From: Pegoplata infirma
Taxonomy: Eukaryota > Arthropoda > Insecta > Diptera > Anthomyiidae
Reading direction: 5' to 3'
NCBI GenBank assembly: GCA_963921195.1
Contig: OY992536.1
Span: 318,139,038-318,203,037, forward strand
Length of the DNA: 64,000 nt
The notes under the pieces are model-generated. The model was not told where the DNA came from, did not search any database, and worked only from the letters and a program-made list of their open reading frames with translations. Shown piece by piece: positions 56,125 through 64,000 of the stretch; position 1 is the first letter of the stretch, and every line of letters starts with the position of its first letter. Both the position numbers and the translations under genes were made by a program.

Positions 56125-57060
56125 AAATTTCATAAATTCGTTACACTGTGCTAACGTCCCTTGTTAAAATGTGATACTGTAAAGTATATGAAGTTGAAAA
56201 TGTAATTTATCAAATTTTTAATAGGATACAAATATACAAACGAACCACAATAAAACAAAAAAAAAATAAAAATATCTACCATTTCACCTCTACTTTACTC
56301 AATTGTCTCGTTTAACTTTTGCTTATCTGGTTTACCCAAAAAATAAAATACAAAAAATTGGAATCATCTTCCATTTCATGTCAATGGTGAGAACAAGATA
56401 ATCATGATTGAGATGTTAATAATATCATAAATATTATTTAAACACAAACAAAATTTGTTCATGCAACCAACCAACATCTTGTTTAATTTTATGTTCTCAT
56501 AATTTAATATACATACGCGTACATTTGATGGAAGTTAATTAAGTAGCTAATATTTCATAGAAGAAGCCGATCATAATTATACAAAAAATTTGTACAAAAT
56601 ATCATAAGTACAATTTATAAAACTTTAAATGATGATTAACAATTAGCTTAAGTCTTTTGAAGAATTATGTACGTAGATACAAAATAAATATGAAAAAAAT
56701 TTTATATTTAATCAAAACAAACAATAGTTGGTAATCAAGTAAACATTTTTTTTCTTTCGTCTGGGATTTTGTTTGAACCAGGCGTATCAGAAGATATTTT
56801 ACCACGACCCCACAAGTCAAGTTGATCATTAAATTTCAAAAATATGATTGTGGTAAGATTTTTATTATTTCAACTAATTTGAGAAAATATAAATTATGAA
56901 AAAAAAAAAAATAAGAATAAACCCACAGAAAAAACGGGGTTTATAGATTTGCAATTAATGGGAGGTATTCACTTGTATTTTTTTTTTTTTAATTTAAAAA
57001 AATATTGAAAATTTTGCAATCCCAACAACAGAGAGAATGTAAAAGTAATAAAATAGGAAA
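56125..57060. other. AT-rich DNA, no gene seen
   Basis: No element ends or coding region recognised. Poly(A)- and poly(T)-rich runs at 56260, 56900 and 56980. Confidence 0.45.
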
Positions 57061-58101
57061 ATTAGGGGAGATTACGTCCCATCCCAATACCTAGTTGTAT
57101 AGGGTCAGTTGAAGTGGAGTCTGAGGGTAAAACTTTAACTGTCTGCTATGAAACTGTTTGTCCATTAAGGAAAAGCAGACCAGGTTACTCAGTCCTATGG
57201 TGGAACGTGGAACTTGGTAAGCTGAGGAAAAGTTCAAGAAAGCTTCTGAATAGAGCCTTAAAATCTCGAAAGGATGCTGACTGGAACAATTACCACCTCA
57301 TGCAAAAGGAATATAAGAAAAAAGTGAGGAAAGCCAAACTTCAGTCTTATAGGACTTTTTGTGAGGAGGTAAATGGTACGAGGGATACGGCAAGGCTCTG
57401 TAAAATCTTTCAAAAAGATAGTTCAGCGAAGCTTGATTCCCTCAGAAAGCCAGATGGTACCTACACAAACAACCAACAGGAGGTCAATGATATTCTGTTA
57501 TCTACTCACTTCCCAGGATGCAAAGTGACAACGATAAATACAGATATTATTGAGAGTCCTGTTGGTAGTTATACTTGCAGGAACTGGTATATAGCATCTA
57601 GGGTAGTTTCTGAGTAATCGATCAGGTACGCCTTATCTTCCTTTGATAACTATAAATCCCCTGGACCAGATTGTATATACCCTATGATGTTGAAGAGTGG
57701 TGGAGATACCCTAGTGAAGGTTCTTAAAAATATCTTCAGAGCCAGCCTGGCTTATGGGTATGTTCCATCATCTTTAGCGATGTCAAGATTGTTTTTATTC
57801 CCAAACCTGGGAAGGAGGACTACACCTTGGCAAAAAGTTTTAGACCAATCAGCGAATGGTTGAGAAATTCATTAGGTCAGTAGCATTATTCGAATTCCCC
57901 CTAAATAGTCAGCAACACGCGTATCAGAGTGGTAGATCTTGTGAGTCGGCACTTCACGATCTTGTGGTCAATATTGAGAAGGGCATTGACAAACAATACT
58001 ATACTCTGGGTGTTTTTGTTGATATTGAGGGCGCTTTTGATAATGCTACTTTCGATTCTATGAAAACTTCGGCTGAATTGCATGGCGTGGATCCAGTTCT
58101 A

Positions 58102-58620
58102 CACTCTAATCAAAATGATTTCAGTTTCCTACTATAAATTGGGTAAATTTACACAAAATGTGTAGTTGTACCAAAAAACTATTGAAAATTTACACATTTA
58201 TAGTAGTATATTATTTGAATTTGTTGAAATTTAGCCAATTTATAGTAGGAAACTGGACTCATTTGTTTAGAGCAATGGTTCCCAACCTTTTTTACGCCAC
58301 GCCCCACTTTTAAGCTAAAAAAATTGCATTGTCCCCCCCTACACTGAAGAAAAAATTGCTAATTTTTCTTATTTTTGTACGTAGTGAAAAATTACTACTG
58401 GTTTAGCAGAGTTTTTGTTAAATAAGCGTTTAAAATAAGTTTTTAGTGAAAATTAATAGCGATTAACAAAATTTTTGTAGTTAATTTTGCTAAAAAAAAT
58501 TGTTTTTGTAGTTAATTTGACTAAAAAAGTATTGAAAATTTGCTCGTTGCCCCCCTGGAAGCTTCAAATTGCCCCCCAGTGGGGCGATAATCAAAGGTTG
58601 GGAACCATTAGTTTAGAGTG
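58102..58620. mobile_element. TA-target MITE, CACTCTAAT family, inserted in the LINE RT
   Basis: Ends CACTCTAATCAAAATGATTT and GTTTAGAGTG, flanked by TA (58100-58101, 58621-58622). Matches 43799-43943. It breaks the RT reading between HGVDPVL and KWIHFMLSRRLL. Its own core is about 173 bp; the rest is the nested hAT MITE. Confidence 0.9.
58273..58610. mobile_element. 338-bp hAT MITE nested in the MITE
   Basis: Left end CAATGGTTCCCAACCTTT, right end complement of TAATGGTTCCCAACCTTT, with a perfect 8-bp duplication GTTTAGAG (58265-58272, 58611-58618). These ends belong to a widespread hAT type (CAGNGGTTCCCAACC). Inner sequence pairs GCCCCACTTTTAAGC with TTGCCCCCCAGTGGGGC only in part. Confidence 0.95.
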
Positions 58621-60599
58621 TAGTCAAGTGGATTCATTTTATGCTCTCCCGGAGATTGTTGACGGCTGAAGATGTGTGGGGCACAAAAGTAACGGTTGAG
58701 GTTAGTAGAGGTTGCCCCCAAGGGGGTGTTCTCTCCCCATTGCTGTGGTGTTTTGTGGTAAACTCACTCTTGGTTGAAATACAAGCTCTAGGTGTAGACA
58801 TACAGGCATACGCTGACGATGTGTGCGCATTAGTATCCGGAAAATCACTTAACTTGGTATGCAAGAAAATGCAGACCGTTATTGACTTGATGGGCAACTG
58901 GTGCAATCGACATGGATTGTCTGTCAATCCATGTCGATTCTTCACGCGAAGAACCAAACATAAGGGTCTTCAGCTTCCTACGTTGAAGGTCATAACCCTT
59001 CAACTGTCCAAAGAAGTTAAGTATTAAGGGGTTTCCCATAGATAGTAAACTAATGTGGACAAAACATGTTGAACAAAAAGTTTCACGGGCACTTCGGATT
59101 TTCTGGCAGTGTCGGCGAGCTTTTGGAAAGACATGGGGTCTAAGACCTGCTAATGTACATTGGATGTAAATAGCTGTAATTAGACCTATTGCGACGTATG
59201 CGACGGTAATCTGGTGGCCGAGAACGATGGTGAAGACTTTTCGATCCAAGCTAAACGGACTACAAAGAGCGGCTGCCTTGGGAACTACTGGTGCCATGAG
59301 CACCACCCCAGGCGCAGCTCTGGACGCTATATTAGATTTGCTTCCCTTGGACTTACATATTCAAGGAGAAGCCATGAAATCTTTGTGCAGGCTCCGCAAA
59401 AGCGGAACATGGCATGGGGAGTACAATGTGGGACATGGTCGTCTTCTCAATAGTCAATCGGAACTTTGTCCGATGTTTGCTATGCCTTTGGACAGTACAA
59501 ACTCTTGCATCGAGTTTGTTAGGAAGTTTACTGTAATATTTTTGAGTAAGAAAAACTGGGGCAATCCAGCAGACTTAGTGGAAAATTACACGGATACTTT
59601 CTACACGGATGGATCAAGTACCTTAAATGGCTCTGGGTTTGGATGGTATTTGGATGATGCGACCAAATGCAATATTGTTATGGGGAAAATGGTTACAGTA
59701 TTTCAGACTGATGTATTTGCTATTTTGAATGTGGCGACCTGAATAATTAGGACCAAATGGAGGGATAGAAGAATCATTATCTGCAGTGACAGCCAGGCTC
59801 ATTGCACTTGAATCTCCAGTCACTTCATCTTTAGTTGTCCAGGAATGTAGACGCAGATTCAATAAGGTCTCATGTGTGAATAGTGTCAGTCTTATGTGGG
59901 TTCCAGGTCATAGGGGTATACGAGGAAACGAGATTGCCGACTCTTTGGCAAATCGAGCTTCCGATTCCTTAATATCTATAACACGGTGCTAATTCCACAG
60001 CCCTACTGTGGGTCAACCCACAACACTGGGTTTTGCGTACATTAAAGTCCACCCTATTGGCTCGACCCCATTCTGAGATAAACTGGCAGACTTGACATGT
60101 TTATCTGGTATGGTCGCTAGTAGAATAAACTGGTTTATTTAGGTTGGATCCCAATGAGGCCACTTGAGCATTCTTTCCTATCTCCACCTCTGCTTTATTT
60201 TCTTTTGTAGGTAACACAACGGGATCACGTTCATCGTGCGGCTGGCTGCCTGCTTACCTAACCTATGTTCGTTCCGGTGAAAATGTTCTTGAAAATTTTC
60301 GAGCCCTTACACACAGAAAACGGATTCGTTGTGCCAACCAAATTTAGAACCAACCAAATTTTTGTAGTCCAGCCAACTATCACTTTTATCAGTTGTGATT
60401 ACCAATAATTTCATTCCCATCTACCGAATTTAATTTTAATCAATTGATAAGAAATGGTTGTTATGACCGATATTTTAGCACCACAACTAAAATGTTTTAT
60501 TCATGGGCTCCCTTAACCGTAAAATAAAAATCAAAAATTTATGTTTTTTAGTAATATATTTATTAAATAAGTTAGTTTTACAAAAGTATTCACAAAAGT

Positions 60600-63350
60600 T
60601 GATATTTGTTTGTATAAAAAAATTTTCAGAATCTGAGAAAAAGTTTTCAACACCTGAGAGATTTTAAAGAAAATATGTCTCAGAATCTGAGACTTTTTTA
60701 TAGAAAAAATTTCCCAGAATCTCACACTTTTTGAATAGAATTTAAGGCTTATTCTATAGGAGAAATGTGTTAGAATCAGATACTTTTTCTATAGCACAAA
60801 TGTCTCAGAGTCTAAAACCTTTTTTACAAAAAACGGTCTTAAAACTGAGACTTTTTCTATAGAAAAAATGTCTCAGAATCTGAGACTTTTTCTATCGAAA
60901 AAATTTCTCAGAATCTGACATTTTTTCTATACAAAAAATGTCTAAGAATCTGAAACTTTTTCTATAGAAAAAATGTTTCAGAATCTGAGACTTTTTCTAT
61001 AGAAAATTGTCTCAGAATCTGAGACTTTTTCTATAGAAAAATTGTCTCAGAACCTGAGACTTTTTATATAGAAAAATTATCTCAGAATCTGAGACTTTTT
61101 CTAGAGAAAAAACTTCTCAGAATCTGAGACTTCTTCTATAGAAAAAATGTCTCAGAACCTGAGACTTATTCTATAGAAAAAATGTCTCAGAATCTGAGAC
61201 CTTTTCTACAGAAAAAATTTCTCAGAATCTGAGACTTTTTCTATAGAAAAAAGTCTAGATTCTGAGACAATTTTTCTATAGAAGAAGTCTCAGATTCTGA
61301 GACAATTTTTCTATAGAAAAAGTCTCAGATTCTGAGACAATTTTTCTATAGAAAAAGTCTCAGATTCTGAGACAATTTTTCTATAGAAAAAGTCTCAGAT
61401 TCTGAGACAATTTTTCTATAGAAAAAGTCTCAGATTCTGAGACAATTTTTCTATAGAAAAAGTCTCAGATTCTGAGACAATTTTTCTATAGAAAAAGTCT
61501 CAGATTCTGAGACAATTTTTCTATAGAAAAAGTCTCAGATTCTGAGACAATTTTTCTATAGAAAAAGTCTCAGATTCTGAGACAATTTTTCTATAGAAAA
61601 AGTCTCAGATTCTGAGACAATTTTTCTATAGAAAAAGTCTCAGATTCTGAGACAATTTTTCTATAGAAAAAGTCTCAGATTCTGAGAGAATTTTTCTATA
61701 GAAAAAGTCTCAGATTCTGAGACAATTTTTCTATAGAAAAAGTCTCAGATTCTGAGACAATTTTTCTATAGAAAAAGTCTCAGATTCTGAGACAATTTTT
61801 CTATAGAAAAAGTCTCAGATTCAGAGACAATTTTTCTATAGAAAAAGTCTCAGATTCTGAGACAATTTTTCTATAGAAAAAGTCTCAGATTCTGAGACAA
61901 TTTTTCTATAGAAAAAGTCTCAGATTCTGAGACAATTTTTCTATAGAAAAAGTCTCAGATTCTGACACAATTTTTCTATAGAAAAAGTCTCAGATTCTGA
62001 CACAATTTTTCTATAGAAAAAGTCTCAGATTCTGACACAATTTTTCTATAGAAAAAGTCTCAGATTCTGAGACAATTTTTCTATAGAAAAAGTCTCAGAT
62101 TCTGACACAATTTTTCTATAGAAAAAGTCTCAGATTCTGACACAATTTTTCTATAGAAAAAATCTCAGATTCTGAGACAATTTTTCTATAGAAAAAGTCT
62201 CAGATTCTGAGACAATTTTTCTATAGAAAAAGTCTCAGATTCTGAGACAATTTTTCTATAGAAAAAGTCTCAGATTCTGAGACAATTTTTCTATAGAAAA
62301 AGTCTCAGATTCTGAGACAATTTTTCTATAGAAAAAGTCTCAGATTCTGACACAATTTTTCTATAGAAAAAGTCTCAGATTCTGAGACAATTTTTCTATA
62401 GAAAAAGTCTCAGATTCTGACACAATTTTTCTATAGAAAAAGTCTCAGATTCTGACACAATTTTTCTATAGAAAAAGTCTCAGATTCTGAGACAATTTTT
62501 CTATAGAAAAAGTCTCAGATTCTGACACAATTTTTCTATAGAAAAAGTCTCAGATTCTGACACAATTTTTCTATAGAAAAAGTCTCAGATTCTGAGACAA
62601 TTTTTCTATAGAAAAAGTCTCAGATTCTGAGACAATTTTTCTATAGAAAAAGTCTCAGATTCTGAGACAATTTTTCTATAGAAAAAGTCTCAGATTCTGA
62701 GACAATTTTTCTATAGAAAAAGTCTCAGATTCTGAGACAATTTTTCTATAGAAAAAGTCTCAGATTCTGAGACAATTTTTCTATAGAAAAAGTCTCAGAT
62801 TCTGAGACAATTTTTCTATAGAAAAAGTCTCAGATTCTGAGACAATTTTTCTATAGAAAAAGTCTCAGATTCTGAGACAATTTTTCTATAGAAAAAGTCT
62901 CAGATTCTGAGACAATTTTTCTATAGAAAAAGTCTCAGATTCTGAGACAATTTTTCTATAGAAAAAGTCTCAGATTCTGAGACAATTTTTCTATAGAAAA
63001 AGTCTCAGATTCTGAGACAATTTTTCTATAGAAAAAGTCTCAGATTCTGAGACAATTTTTCTATAGAAAAAGTCTCAGATTCTGAGACAATTTTTCTATA
63101 GAAAAAGTCTCAGATTCTGACACAATTTTTCTATAGAAAAAGTCTCAGATTCTGACACAATTTTTCTATAGAAAAAGTCTCAGATTCTGAGACAATTTTT
63201 CTATAGAAAAAGTCTCAGATTCTGAGACAATTTTTCTATAGAAAAAGTCTTAGATTCTGAGACAATTTTTCTATAGAAAAAGTCTCAGATTCTGAGGCAA
63301 TTTTTCAATAGAAAAAGTCTCAGATTTTGAGACAATTTTTCTATTGAAAA
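60600..63350. repeat. Large 35-bp double-palindrome satellite with orientation switch
   Basis: From about 60610 to 61250 the units read GTCTCAGAATCTGAGAC plus TTTTTCTATAGAAAAA, diverged. From about 61260 to 63345 they read the reverse complement (TCTCAGATTCTGAGACAA plus TTTTTCTATAGAAAAAG), very uniform, about 59 copies. Each 35-bp unit is made of two perfect palindromes (17 bp and 16 bp). A variant with GACACAA for GAGACAA is clustered at about 61965-62580 and 63118-63165. Confidence 0.97.
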
Positions 63351-63519
63351 TTCTGAATTTTTGCGTTAGAATAAATCGTATTTTTTCTTATCTCTTGGCA
63401 AAGTCTCAGATTCTACTTACGATATTTTTGTTAAGTTTTTGGTCCGGAAATTTGGGAGAAAACATGGACTCATCATTCCTAAATTCTTAGCAATATAATA
63501 CCTTCAATTTTCTAACCCA

Positions 63520-63647
63520 TTAATGTGTCATCTTTTTCCGTCTTTGTTATCTTCCCCTCTGAAAAATAAATAGGTCATTCACTTTTAGAGCTATATTTTT
63601 GTTATTAATAAACTTACCGATTTTATACTAATTCTTAATTTGTCCAT
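63520..63647 (-). pseudogene. Spliced exon pair beyond the satellite, unknown product
   Basis: On minus, ATG at 63647 opens MDKLRISIKS up to 63618, followed by GTAAGTTTATT. The intron is 59 bp (63617-63559) and ends TATTTATTTTTCAG. In phase 0 the next exon gives RGR and a stop; a second frame (GKITKTEKDDTLMG) is longer but does not match the phase. So the splice signals are good but the reading is broken or the ATG is wrong. The position, just past a satellite inside a CACACAGAAAA element, parallels 27121-27465. Confidence 0.35.
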
Positions 63648-64000
63648 ATTTGATCCTTTTATTAAAATTATTTAAGTATTTTGCAATGAAAACATTTTTT
63701 TTTTTTGTAATTATTAGTAAAGATTAAAAATAAAATAAATGTGAATATTTTTTTCTGACGTTAGTCGCAGAAAACAATTTTCGTTGCCAGAGACAAATTA
63801 ACGTTTGTGATATCCAATTTTTGTTTTTTAAATGGTTACGTGTACTAATGGTTGCTGGAACAGTATTGGTTTTTTTAAGTTTTGTTTATCTAACCAATAT
63901 GTGGTCACTAAGGCTTTTTTACATTTATTAATATTGTTTTTCTTCCCTAGCTGTAAAAAAATAGTAGGATGAAATAAAATATGTATTTAATAATAGAAAT
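63648..64000. other. AT-rich DNA to window end, no gene seen
   Basis: No coding region supported. AACCAATA/TATTGGTT-type motifs near 63862-63900 recall the subterminal motifs of element X but no terminus is reached. Confidence 0.4.

Larger units (their letters stand above)
57061..60265 (+). pseudogene. 5'-truncated RNase H-type LINE (LOA/R1-like ORF2)
   Basis: It starts inside ORF2 after the endonuclease. The first 167 codons (57114-57617) hold YSVLWWNVELGKLRKSSRKL, DWNNYHLMQKEYKKKVRKAK and LRKPDGTYTNNQQEVN..THFPG. The RT follows in several frames: NYKSPGPDCIYPMMLKSG (about 57645), KSFRPIS, HAYQSGRSCESALHDLV, VDIEGAFDNATF (57856-58100), then, after a MITE at 58102-58620, RGCPQGGVLSPLLW and the catalytic AYADDVCALVSG (58641-59027). 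RNase H follows with YTDGSSTLNGSGFGWYL (about 59608), SDSQA, and MWVPGHRGIRGNEIADSLANRA (split: MWVPGHRGIRGNEIADS at 59892). The 3' end is near CTTACCTAACC. Frameshifts and stops make it inactive, but the RT and RNase H catalytic residues survive. Confidence 0.85.
60310..64000. mobile_element. Left end of TIR element X, CACACAGAAAA family, open at window edge
   Basis: TA at 60308-60309 is followed by CACACAGAAAACGGATTCGT, close to the ends of element V (26492-28272). The subterminal region has AACCAACCAAATTT and CAACTATCA motifs. As in V, the interior contains the 35-bp satellite followed by a small spliced segment on the minus strand. The right end was not found, so the element may extend past 64000. 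Confidence 0.45.

Noticed and set aside
58634..59306. Minus-strand ORFs of 107 and 153 codons
   Set aside because: They are antisense to the LINE RT (YADD block on plus) and show no motif.
61260..63345. CRISPR array or telomere-like array
   Set aside because: No spacers and a 35-bp palindromic monomer. The insect telomere repeat TTAGG is not present.

Overview
The window looks like non-coding, transposon-packed DNA from a higher fly (Diptera; probably a calyptrate such as a blowfly, flesh fly or muscid). The grounds are: very high A+T; many copies of a DINE-1/INE-1-like (Helentron-type) repeat with its microsatellite of GTCC/GTCT units and the block 'CCCCATAAAGTATATATATTC'-like core; several RNase H-bearing LINE remnants; and short introns of 57-75 bp with GTAAGT donors. 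There is no intact conventional host gene. The species assignment is inference.

Layout. 0-3.2 kb: LINE reverse transcriptase and RNase H scraps on both strands, cut by a 576-bp inverted-repeat element (827-1402). 3.4-11.1 kb: DINE-1-like copies, a TIR element (3994-5239) and a 2.3-kb hAT-type element with an 8-bp target duplication (6123-8417). 12.3-14.3 kb: a 35-bp 'double palindrome' satellite, a second DINE-like family and a perfect 590-bp AACATT hexamer array. 14.3-16.2 kb: the least repetitive stretch, with one weak candidate ORF. 16.2-20.5 kb: a nest of TA-target elements, with a tRNA-like sequence and a LINE insertion. 20.6-25.1 kb: a fold-back element containing a 1.7-kb palindrome, then a tRNA-derived SINE inside a DINE copy. 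25.5-28.5 kb: a fold-back element containing a TIR element with a spliced small ORF. 29.9-37.7 kb: large hAT and CAAGG-type elements with nested insertions. 39-45.3 kb: LINE graveyard with a 1.8-kb hAT insertion. 46-47 kb: four-copy tandem repeat of about 265 bp. 47.8-53.4 kb: a large fold-back complex. 53.5-55.5 kb: four-level nest (DINE-II > CAAGGG element > TIR element > spliced ORF). 57-60.3 kb: a 5'-truncated RNase H LINE interrupted by a MITE that is itself interrupted by a hAT MITE. 60.3-64 kb: a TIR element end, then about 2.7 kb of the 35-bp satellite with an orientation switch, then another pair of spliced exons.

The most interesting pattern is that several unrelated-looking short TIR elements (18429-19990, 26492-28272, 53922-54593, 50314-51306, and the open-ended one starting at 60310) carry tiny exon-like segments with well-formed fly splice sites and, in several cases, a stop codon followed by AATAAA. 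Either these are internally deleted relics that keep one end of an unknown transposase gene, or they are captured host exons. Target-site duplications let the order of many insertions be read directly.
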